64,000 nt of DNA from Actinomyces sp. (lineage in GTDB: Bacteria > Actinomycetota > Actinomycetes > Actinomycetales > Actinomycetaceae), in assembly GCF_030530635.1 (NCBI RefSeq), contig NZ_JAUMUL010000001.1, positions 1-64,000 on the forward strand, given 5' to 3'. The notes beneath the pieces were generated by a model, which did no database searches, was not told where the DNA came from, and saw nothing but the letters and a program-made list of their open reading frames with translations. Within the stretch, counting starts at the first letter, position 1, and each line of letters starts with the position of its first letter. The translations under genes and the position numbers were made by a program. Of this stretch, positions 34,811 to 41,908 are shown piece by piece.

Positions 34811-36811
34811 TCAGCCCAATTGCTCGAATTTGCGGGCCCAGGCCGAGCGGATCGGGTTGGCGTCGGCGATCATCACGTCGAAGCGCTCGTCGGCGATGTC
34901 GATCACCTCGCCCAGCGCCACCCGCGCCTCCCGGGCGGGGGAGGACTCCACCCGCTGCCAGCCGCGCGCCACCAGCTGGGCGCGGTTGGCCACCCGCGCC
35001 ACGCACATCACCAGTGGACGCCCGAAACGCTCCCGGTAGGCGGCAGCCAGGCCGCGCAGCTCGGCGGCCTCGGCGTCGTCGAACTCCTCCAGGGCCAGGG
35101 AGGCCGTGTCCAGATGCGCCTGCCCCCCGTCCTCGCGCGAGAGCAGCAGGTCCACCACATCCGTGTACCCGGCCACCAGCGCCTCCTGCTCGGCGGGCGA
35201 CGCTGCCAGAACCGCATCCTCCAGCGCCTGCCGCAGCCGCGACGTCGAGCCGAAGGGCCGCTGCTCCCAGGCGCGCTCCGCCGGCCAGGCGGCGCCGTCG
35301 TACAGCCCGCCCAGCGTGGCCACGAACTCCTCCCGGTCCATGGCGTTGACCTCCTCCAGACTCACCGTCCGCCCTGCGACGACGGCGACATCCTCGCTGC
35401 TTCGGCGACCCACATGGAAGAACAGCAGATTCAGCGCCACGGCCGAAAGCGCCCCGATGGTCACGCCCGAACCGAAGATGATCTGCAGCCAGGCGGGCAT
35501 GCTCGCGGAGATGTCCGGCTTGAAGGTGACCAGCAGGGCCAGTCCGATCGACGTGGAGGCGATCACCGCGTTGCGGTTGTCGCGCAGGTCCACCTTCCCC
35601 AATGTCTGGATGCCAACCACCGCCACCGACGCGAACATGGCCAGGCTGGCCCCGCCGATAACCGGCGTCGGGATCGCGGCGACGACGGCGCCCGCCTTGG
35701 GAAGCAGCCCCAACGCGATCATGATCACCCCGGCCACCGTCACCACCCAGCGGGACTTGACCCGGGTCAGCCGTACCAGGCCCACGTTCTGGGCGAAGCA
35801 GGTGTAGGGGAAGGAGTTCAGCACCCCGCCCAGCAGGGTCGATAGCCCATCAGCGCGCAAGGCGGCGGCGATATGCGCCGGAGTGATGCGCTTTCCTACC
35901 ACCTCACCGGTGGCGAAGACATCGCCGGTGGTCTCCACGGCGGTGACCGCCATGACGATCAGCATCGACAGGATCCCGGCGGCGGAGAACTGCGGGATGC
36001 CGAAGTAGAAGGGTGTGGTCACGCCCAGTGGTGCGGCTTGAGCGACCTCGGAGAAGTCCGCATCGCCTAGCGCCACGGCAACCGCGGTGGCCGCCACCAG
36101 GCCGATCAGCACCGAGATAGTCGCCATGAACCCCTTGAAGATGCGCTGCACCGCCACGATCAGCGCAATCGTCAGCACGGCGTAGCCCAACCCGCGCAAG
36201 GTGAGCGCGTTGACGGCGGCCGCGGAGACGCCGTCGGGGGCGTTGGCGCCCAGGGAGACGATGTCGCCGGCGGACACGCTCATCAGGGTGGTTCCCATGA
36301 CGGTCAGTAGCGTGCCGGTCACCACCGGTGGGAAGAAGCGCAGCAGGCGCGCGAACCAGGGTGCGGCGATGAAGGTCAGGACGCCGGCGGCGATGATTGA
36401 GCCGTACATGGTGGGCAGCCCCGCCGTGCCGCCGGCCCCGCCCGAGGCGGCCATGCCGATGGCAATCAACGGAGAGACGGCGGTGAATGTCACGCCCTGG
36501 ATCAGCGGCAACCGCACGCCGATCTTTGGGCCCAGGCCCGCCGACTGGATGATCGTGGCGATGCCGCAGGTCAGCAGATCGGCGTTGATCAGGTGAACGG
36601 TGGTCTCCGTATCGAGCCCCAGGCCCTGCGAGATCACCAGCGGCACGATGACGGCGCCGGCGTAGAAGGCCAGCACATGCTGGACGCCCAGGACCGCCAG
36701 GCGCCCGGCCGGCGGCACCTGGTCCACGGGGTGTTTGGCGGCGGGGGCTGCGGATGCTTCAGCGGCCGTGGAACGGGACGGTTGCGCGGCGGGGTGGGAG
36801 CCCAGGGCCAT
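34811..36811 (-). CDS. NCS2 purine permease fused to an OHCU-decarboxylase-like domain
   Basis: A 666-residue fusion. The first ~490 residues form an NCS2 (xanthine/urate/uracil) permease with about 14 helices: LGVQHVLAFYAGAVIVPLV, QSAGLGPKIGVRLPLIQGVTFTAVSP, VETTGDVFATGEVVGK and GGVLNSFPYTCFAQNVGLVRLTRVKSRWV. The last ~165 residues resemble OHCU decarboxylase (NAMDREEFVATLGGLYDGAAW, RPFGSTSRL, AAYRERFGRPLVMCV, ADANPIRSA), the enzyme that finishes urate breakdown to allantoin. The usual catalytic AHPDLA reads AGYTDVVD and the SAxEQ segment is absent, so catalysis is doubtful. ATG 36811 has GGAGAT at correct spacing; an N-terminal extension to 36943 is not family-like. No uricase is nearby. 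Confidence 0.88.
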   Translation of the reverse strand: MALGSHPAAQPSRSTAAEASAAPAAKHPVDQVPPAGRLAVLGVQHVLAFYAGAVIVPLVISQGLGLDTETTVHLINADLLTCGIATIIQSAGLGPKIGVRLPLIQGVTFTAVSPLIAIGMAASGGAGGTAGLPTMYGSIIAAGVLTFIAAPWFARLLRFFPPVVTGTLLTVMGTTLMSVSAGDIVSLGANAPDGVSAAAVNALTLRGLGYAVLTIALIVAVQRIFKGFMATISVLIGLVAATAVAVALGDADFSEVAQAAPLGVTTPFYFGIPQFSAAGILSMLIVMAVTAVETTGDVFATGEVVGKRITPAHIAAALRADGLSTLLGGVLNSFPYTCFAQNVGLVRLTRVKSRWVVTVAGVIMIALGLLPKAGAVVAAIPTPVIGGASLAMFASVAVVGIQTLGKVDLRDNRNAVIASTSIGLALLVTFKPDISASMPAWLQIIFGSGVTIGALSAVALNLLFFHVGRRSSEDVAVVAGRTVSLEEVNAMDREEFVATLGGLYDGAAWPAERAWEQRPFGSTSRLRQALEDAVLAASPAEQEALVAGYTDVVDLLLSREDGGQAHLDTASLALEEFDDAEAAELRGLAAAYRERFGRPLVMCVARVANRAQLVARGWQRVESSPAREARVALGEVIDIADERFDVMIADANPIRSAWARKFEQLG

Positions 36812-36929
36812 ACGGATCTCCAATGCGCTCGGGAGTGGGTCGCCCCCATTGTTCCGGCACCGGCCACACGAGCGGAAATCGTGACCGCCGTGTGGGCATC
36901 CGGGGGGATTCAAGTCGCCTCGGCATGCG

Positions 36930-36935
36930 TACTCT
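36930..36935 (+). promoter_or_regulatory. TACTCT -10 box of the esterase gene
   Basis: TACTCT ends 6 bases before the ATG at 36942. There is no Shine-Dalgarno, so the mRNA is probably leaderless. Confidence 0.5.
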
Positions 36936-36941
36936 CCGCCC

Positions 36942-38168
36942 ATGACGTCGTCGCCGTGCCGCCCGCCCTACGAGCCCGCCACTGCGCTAGTGCTAGAGCG
37001 CATCAAGGCCGCCGGCGGACTTCCGCCGCTGAACGATGCCACGCTCGCCTCCCGTCGCATCCCGGTCGCTCAGCGCCGCGCCGCCTACCTGGCCGCCTGC
37101 CCGGACGTGCGCCTGCACGAGGAGGCTCTCACTCGCGACGACGGGACCACCATGGCCTTGACGGTGGTACTCCCGCCCGACGGCGTGGTGCAGCCCGGCG
37201 CCCCGCTACTGCTGTCCATCCACGGCGGCGGGCGGGTGATCGGCTGCCGCTTCGACGACCTGGCCGCCCCGACCGCCTGGGCGCGGCGCTTCGGCGGCGT
37301 CGTCCTCGCCCCGGAGTACCGCCTGGCGCCGGAGTACCCCGCACCGGCCGCGGGGGAGGACTGCCTGGCCGCGCTGACCTGGGCCGCCGAGCACGCCGCG
37401 GACTACGGGGCGGACCCGGGGCGCATCGTCGTCGTCGGGCCCAGCGGCGGCGGGGGACTGGCCGCCTGCCTGGCGCTGGCCGCCCGGGACCACGGCGGGC
37501 CCCGGGCGCTGGGCTACCTGCTCGACTACCCGATGCTGGATGACCGCACTGGACTTGCCGGCCCCGACGGCGCGGTGGAGCCGCCGTCGGCCCGCCAGTA
37601 CCCCGACGACGGGCTGTGGCCGGCGCACTGGAACAACTGGGCCTGGGAGCAGATCCTCCCCGGTCGGCGTGGCGGAGCGGCGGTAAGCGCGTATGAGGCG
37701 GCCGGCCGTGCCGTCGACCGGCCGAGCGCCCTGGCCGGGCTACCACCGGTGTTCCTGTCCGTGGCTGCCGCAGAGACCTTCCGGGACGAGGTGGTCGCAT
37801 TCGCCTCCGCCCTGTGGCGCGACGGCGGGGACTGCGAGCTGCATGTGTGGCCGGGAGCCACCCACGCCATGGAGTATGTGAATGTCACCTGGCTGCGTGA
37901 CGGCCTGGAGGCGGCGCGGCTCTCGTGGTTCACCCGGCTACTGGCGCCGGAGGACCCGAGCGTCAACCTGGCGCGGGTGCTGGGGGAGGGGACCTTCCCG
38001 ATCATTACGGCGGCTGCCCCGGACAGCGGGGCCGGCAGCGAACTCAACGGCGAACTCGATGATGAACTCGGGCGGCGCAGCCGTAACTTCTACCGATCTC
38101 GGTACGTAACTTCTACCGATCTCGGCGAGGGGGCGCGGGGAGAGGCGGCGGGGGTCAGGAGCGGGTGA
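36942..38168 (+). CDS. Alpha/beta-hydrolase esterase (HSL family)
   Basis: A 408-residue carboxylesterase/lipase-like enzyme. The oxyanion-hole motif SIHGGGRVIG (about residue 90), the nucleophile elbow GPSGGGGLAA (about 167), and HAMEY with the catalytic His (about 309) are visible; the catalytic Asp probably lies around residue 280. The substrate is unknown. About 90 residues follow the His, and the last part is encoded by two tandem 23-bp repeats (NFYRSRYVTSTDLG), so the original C-terminus may have been replaced by repeat-derived sequence. It overlaps the convergent regulator gene by 14 bases and is divergent from the permease fusion. Confidence 0.88.
   Translation: MTSSPCRPPYEPATALVLERIKAAGGLPPLNDATLASRRIPVAQRRAAYLAACPDVRLHEEALTRDDGTTMALTVVLPPDGVVQPGAPLLLSIHGGGRVIGCRFDDLAAPTAWARRFGGVVLAPEYRLAPEYPAPAAGEDCLAALTWAAEHAADYGADPGRIVVVGPSGGGGLAACLALAARDHGGPRALGYLLDYPMLDDRTGLAGPDGAVEPPSARQYPDDGLWPAHWNNWAWEQILPGRRGGAAVSAYEAAGRAVDRPSALAGLPPVFLSVAAAETFRDEVVAFASALWRDGGDCELHVWPGATHAMEYVNVTWLRDGLEAARLSWFTRLLAPEDPSVNLARVLGEGTFPIITAAAPDSGAGSELNGELDDELGRRSRNFYRSRYVTSTDLGEGARGEAAGVRSG
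38083..38130. repeat. Tandem 23-bp repeat, copy cluster 1
   Basis: Two units begin GTAACTTCTACCG at 38083 and 38106 (period 23) and continue ATCTCGG. They lie inside the 3' end of the esterase coding region, next to a convergent gene. The same family recurs near 58921, 59827, 62872 and 63554. Confidence 0.8.
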
Positions 38169-38886
38169 GGGCGTTGACCAGGGGCTCGTAGTGGGCCACC
38201 ACCGCCTCGCGGTAGGCCTCCGTATCTCCGGCGCGGGCCGCCTGCAGCATGGCCCGATGGGCATTGGCGGTCTTAACGATGTCCTCCGGGCGCGGGGCGT
38301 CGAGCATCGGGACCGTCAGCGTATGGATCGCCCAGAAGGCCTCCATCAGGTGCGCGAAGAGCTGATTCGGAACGGGGGCCAGCAGCTTCTGGTGAAAGCC
38401 GCGGTCCTGGTCGGTGAAGGTCTCCCCGCGTTCCGCCAGCGCCTCCATCTCATCCACCACCGCGTCGATCTCGGTGTCCTCGCGGCTCCGCCACGCCTCC
38501 ACTACCTCTGCCGCGAGGGCGGAGTCGAGGGTACGGCGCACCTCCACGACCTCGCGCAGGCTGCGGTAATCGTCCCCCGGCTTGAGCAGGCCACGGAATA
38601 CGAGGGACTCGACCATGGGGCGCATGGATACCTGCCCCACGAACATGCCGTGGCCATGACGCACCTCCACGATGTCCAAGGCGGCCAGCGTGCGCACGGC
38701 CTCCCGCACGGAGGAGCGGGAGACTCCCAGGGTCTCGCACAGCTGCGACTCGGTCGGCAGCGGGTCTCCAGGCTGCAGATGGGACTGCAGGATGTAGTCC
38801 TTGATGGAGTTCATGGCACTTGCGGTCTGCGTCGTCGCTTCGCTCGTGGAGGCGTAGGCGCCCCGCTTCATTTCCGCCACGGTCAT
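38155..38886 (-). CDS. FadR/GntR-family regulator, probable sialic-acid operon repressor
   Basis: A 243-residue GntR protein. The winged helix (about residues 25-90) reads LQPGDPLPTESQLCETLGVSRSSVREAVRTLAALDIVEVRHGHGMFV. The C-terminal all-helical FCD ligand domain (about 100-235) includes REVVEVRRTLDSALAAE and metal-type histidines (HQKLL, NAHRAML, VVAHYEPL). It is divergent from the sialic-acid uptake operon that begins at 39078, and GTCAGACAAC sites of the right type lie in front of that operon. The ligand is therefore probably a sialic acid or a breakdown intermediate (inference). Its gene is convergent with the esterase and overlaps it by 14 bases. Confidence 0.88.
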   Translation of the reverse strand: MTVAEMKRGAYASTSEATTQTASAMNSIKDYILQSHLQPGDPLPTESQLCETLGVSRSSVREAVRTLAALDIVEVRHGHGMFVGQVSMRPMVESLVFRGLLKPGDDYRSLREVVEVRRTLDSALAAEVVEAWRSREDTEIDAVVDEMEALAERGETFTDQDRGFHQKLLAPVPNQLFAHLMEAFWAIHTLTVPMLDAPRPEDIVKTANAHRAMLQAARAGDTEAYREAVVAHYEPLVNALTRS

Positions 38887-39030
38887 CGTTCCTCACCCAG
38901 CTCCGGTTCCGGTGTTCTGCTTGTGCGCGGCGGCCCGGTCAGGGAGGATCGGGCCGTTTCCCAGGCCATCGTTACACATAATCCACAATCAATCCGGGGA
39001 TTGATCAGATGTCCTATGAGATGCTACAGT

Positions 39031-39060
39031 CATAATACCAACGTCAGACAACAGACGTCC
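39031..39060 (+). promoter_or_regulatory. -10 box and GntR operator before the binding-protein gene
   Basis: CATAAT (39031-39036) is a fair -10. It is followed by ACGTCAGACAAC (39041-39052) and GACGTC (39054-39059). GTCAGAC is the GTC-N-GAC half-palindrome bound by FadR-type regulators, and the same ACGTCAGACAAC occurs at 40829-40840. A bound repressor would block early elongation. Confidence 0.55.
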
Positions 39061-39077
39061 GACTTCAGGAGACATTC

Positions 39078-40706
39078 ATGTCGCTCTCATCCCCCCACGC
39101 ATCGCGTCGTGGCTTCATCCGCCTAACTTCCGCCATGGGGCTGGCCGCAGGTCTGACCGCAGCGCTCGCGGCATGCGGCGGTTCCAGCTCGAACAGTTCT
39201 TCGGCCGCGACGTCGGCCAATGATCCCGCCGCCAACGCGGCCGCCTCCGACTCCGACGGCGTGATCACTGCCGGCATCTCCTACGAGTTGGGTACCAACG
39301 GCTATGACCCGGTGACCACTACCGCGGCGCTCACCGTCGCGGCCAACTGGCACACGATGGAAGGATTGACTGAGCTGCACCCGGCCACCCGCGAGTGCTA
39401 TGCGGCCCTCGGTGCCGATCTGCCCACAAAGGTGAATGACACCACCTACGAAGTGACATTGCGTGACGGTGCCAAGTTCTCCGACGGCACGGCCGTGACC
39501 GTCGATGACGTCGTCTTCTCCTTCGAGCGGGTCCTGGACCCGGCCAACAACTCCTTGTATGCCCAGTTCATCAGCTTCATCGACTCGGTGAAGAAGAAGG
39601 ACGACACCACCGTTACGATCACCACCAAGCATCCCTATTCGCTCGTCGCCGAGCGCATCAGCGTGGTCAAGATCGTGCCCAAGGCCGCCGTCGAGGCCGA
39701 CGCCGCCGCCTTCGACATGAACCCCGTCGGCTCGGGCCCCTACACCATGACCGACAACGGCGCCGCCTCCCAGACCATCGTGTTCGAGCGCAACGACAAC
39801 TACAACGGCCCGCATCCGGCGCTGGCCAAGTCCATGACCTGGCAGATCCTTCCCGATGACACCACGCGGACCAATGCGATCACCTCCGGAACGGTGCAGG
39901 CGATCGACGCCGTGCCCGTGGCCAACCTGGCCACCATGCAGGCTCCGATCGCGGTCTCCGCGGAGCAGGGCTTCTCCCTGCTGTTCGCCATGTTCAACAA
40001 CTCCCGGTTGTCAGATGTGAAGGCGCGGCAGGCGATTATGTACGCCCTTGACTACGAGAAGATCTGTGAGACCGGTATGGGGACGTTGGCCACCCCGGCG
40101 ACCTCCTTTGTGCACAAGGAACACCCCGCCTACAAGCAGGCGAGCACCGTATACGCCTATGACGCCGACAAGGCGAAGTCTCTGCTGGCCGAGGCGGGTG
40201 TCACCTCCATTAACCTGCTGTGCTCCGACCATGGCTGGTTCGCCTCCGTGCGTCCCATCATTCGGGAGAACCTGGAGGCTCTGGGAATCACCGTCAACTA
40301 TGACGAGAAGAAGTCCGCCGACGTCTATACCTTCATCGACTCCGCGCAGGGTGATTGGGACGTGGTGATCGCTCCCGGCGATCCCTCGGTCTTCGGTGCT
40401 GACGCGGACCTGCTCATGCGCTGGTGGTACTCGGGCGACACCTGGACCGACGGCCGCATGCACTGGAAGGGAACGGATTCCTACAACGCCATCCAGGCGG
40501 CGCTCGATGAGGCGGTGCAGTTGGACGGCGATGCACAGGTGGCCAAGTGGCAGGAGATCTTCGACATGATCGCCGCCGACGTCCCGCTGTATCCCATCTT
40601 CCACCGCAAGTCGCCGACCGCCTACGACTCGGAGGCGCTGGTCGGGTTCCAGCCGATCGCGCTGACCGGACTGTCCTTCGTCGATGTCGGCACGAAGGCG
40701 GAGTGA
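39078..40706 (+). CDS. Family 5 solute-binding lipoprotein, probable sialic-acid receptor
   Basis: A 542-residue extracellular binding protein of the peptide/nickel (SBP_bac_5) class. The signal peptide carries a twin-arginine-like SRRGFIRL and a lipobox ALAAC at about residue 33, so it is a membrane-anchored lipoprotein, possibly Tat-exported. The mature part has the class-5 signature around ATRECYAALGADLPTKVNDTTYEVTLRDGAKFSDGTAVTVDDVVFSFERV. Its genes sit in front of permease, ATPase and nanA-nanK-nanE, like the Sat-type sialic-acid ABC systems; sialic acid is therefore the likely ligand (inference). An ATG with AGGAG upstream begins it, and a hairpin follows. Confidence 0.88.
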   Translation: MSLSSPHASRRGFIRLTSAMGLAAGLTAALAACGGSSSNSSSAATSANDPAANAAASDSDGVITAGISYELGTNGYDPVTTTAALTVAANWHTMEGLTELHPATRECYAALGADLPTKVNDTTYEVTLRDGAKFSDGTAVTVDDVVFSFERVLDPANNSLYAQFISFIDSVKKKDDTTVTITTKHPYSLVAERISVVKIVPKAAVEADAAAFDMNPVGSGPYTMTDNGAASQTIVFERNDNYNGPHPALAKSMTWQILPDDTTRTNAITSGTVQAIDAVPVANLATMQAPIAVSAEQGFSLLFAMFNNSRLSDVKARQAIMYALDYEKICETGMGTLATPATSFVHKEHPAYKQASTVYAYDADKAKSLLAEAGVTSINLLCSDHGWFASVRPIIRENLEALGITVNYDEKKSADVYTFIDSAQGDWDVVIAPGDPSVFGADADLLMRWWYSGDTWTDGRMHWKGTDSYNAIQAALDEAVQLDGDAQVAKWQEIFDMIAADVPLYPIFHRKSPTAYDSEALVGFQPIALTGLSFVDVGTKAE

Positions 40707-40752
40707 GAGTCGAGCATGTTCTGAATGCGGCGGCTTCGGCTGTCGCCGGCCC

Positions 40753-40792
40753 GGTGCGCGGCGTCGTGGCCACGGCTGCGGCGCCGCGCACC
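40753..40792 (+). terminator. Hairpin between binding-protein and permease genes
   Basis: GGTGCGCGGCG (40753-40763) pairs perfectly with CGCCGCGCACC (40782-40792), an 11-bp stem without a T-run. It probably attenuates or protects the transcript so that the binding protein is made in excess, a usual feature of such operons. Confidence 0.55.
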
Positions 40793-40818
40793 GTCGTTCG
40801 GAACGTCTTCCGGCACGC

Positions 40819-40852
40819 TTGACATCAGACGTCAGACAACCGATGATTGTCT
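40819..40852 (+). promoter_or_regulatory. Internal promoter with probable GntR operator
   Basis: TTGACA (40819-40824) and GATGAT (40842-40847) are spaced by 17 bases. Between them lies GACGTCAGACAAC (40828-40840). AGACAA (40834-40839) and TTGTCT (40847-40852) also form a perfect inverted repeat with a 7-base spacer. This would control the permease-to-nanE genes with the same regulator as the binding-protein gene. Confidence 0.6.
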
Positions 40853-40942
40853 TGGGTCGACACGGCAGCCGGCCCGAGGGCGCCCGTCCGACCCCCCACC
40901 GGGGTGCGGCCGGACGCGAGACCACAGCAAAGGAGCACACCC

Positions 40943-41908
40943 GTGTCCAACCTCCTCCGCCTGATCGGCAGACGCCTGGTGGCGCTGCCGATCATGGTGC
41001 TGGGCGTGACACTGCTCGTATTCGTCGTCATGTCGTTCTCCTCGGCCGATCCTGCGCGCCTGGCGCTGGGGGAGGCCGCCTCGGCGGAGGCGCTCGAGCA
41101 GTACCGTGAAGCCCACCACCTCAACGACCCGCTGCTGCAACGCTTCTGGGACTACCTGGTGGGTCTGGCACACGGCGACCTCGGCACCACCTTCACCGGC
41201 GTGAAGATCACCGACATGGTCGCCAACGCCTTCCCGATCACCCTGCAGCTGACCTTCATCGGCATCCTCCTGGCCGTCATCGCGGCCACCATCCTCGGGG
41301 TGATCGCGGCCCTGTACCGCGACGCCTGGCCGGACCAGCTAATCCGGGTGATCTCCATCCTGTGCCTGGCCACCCCCTCGTTCTGGCTCGCCCTGCTGCT
41401 GATCCAATGGTTCGGCGACATCCCCGGCGCCACCGGCACCTTCCCATCGGTGGTCACCCGATGGGTCTCCTTCGGTGAGGATCCCGGCGCCTACGTGAGG
41501 CAGATCTTCCTGCCCGCCCTGGCCGTGGCCGTACCCAACACCGGTACTCTCACCCGCGTGGTGCGCACCGCCATGGTCGAGGAGCTCGACCGCGACTACG
41601 TGCGCACCGCCATCGGCGCAGGCATCCCCAAGCACGTCGTCGTCGCTCGCAACGTGCTGCGCAACGCCCTGATCACCCCGCTCACGGTGCTCGGCCTGCG
41701 GCTCGGATACGCCATGGGCGGCGCCGTCGTAATCGAGATGATCTTCAACATTCAGGGGATGGGGCAGCTCATCTTCCAGGGCATCACCCGCAATGACGTC
41801 AACATCGTCCAGGGCGTGTCCATCACGGTGGCGCTGGCCTTCATCATCATCAACATCGTCGTTGACATGCTCTACGTGCTGGTCAACCCGAGGATCAGGA
41901 GCGTCTGA
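40943..41908 (+). CDS. ABC transporter permease (DppB/SatB-like)
   Basis: A 321-residue inner-membrane permease with six helices. It begins SNLLRLIGRRLVALPIMVLGVTLLVFVVM, the typical first helix of DppB-type subunits, and has the coupling-loop EAA region VRTAIGAGIPKHVVVARNVLRNALI (about residues 220-245). GTG 40943 follows AAAGGAG. The next gene starts on the last base of its stop codon. It forms the translocation pore with the permease half of the following fusion protein. Confidence 0.92.
   Translation: MSNLLRLIGRRLVALPIMVLGVTLLVFVVMSFSSADPARLALGEAASAEALEQYREAHHLNDPLLQRFWDYLVGLAHGDLGTTFTGVKITDMVANAFPITLQLTFIGILLAVIAATILGVIAALYRDAWPDQLIRVISILCLATPSFWLALLLIQWFGDIPGATGTFPSVVTRWVSFGEDPGAYVRQIFLPALAVAVPNTGTLTRVVRTAMVEELDRDYVRTAIGAGIPKHVVVARNVLRNALITPLTVLGLRLGYAMGGAVVIEMIFNIQGMGQLIFQGITRNDVNIVQGVSITVALAFIIINIVVDMLYVLVNPRIRSV

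Noticed and set aside
38083..38130. CRISPR array
   Set aside because: The 23-bp units are directly adjacent, with no unique spacers, and there are no cas genes in the window.
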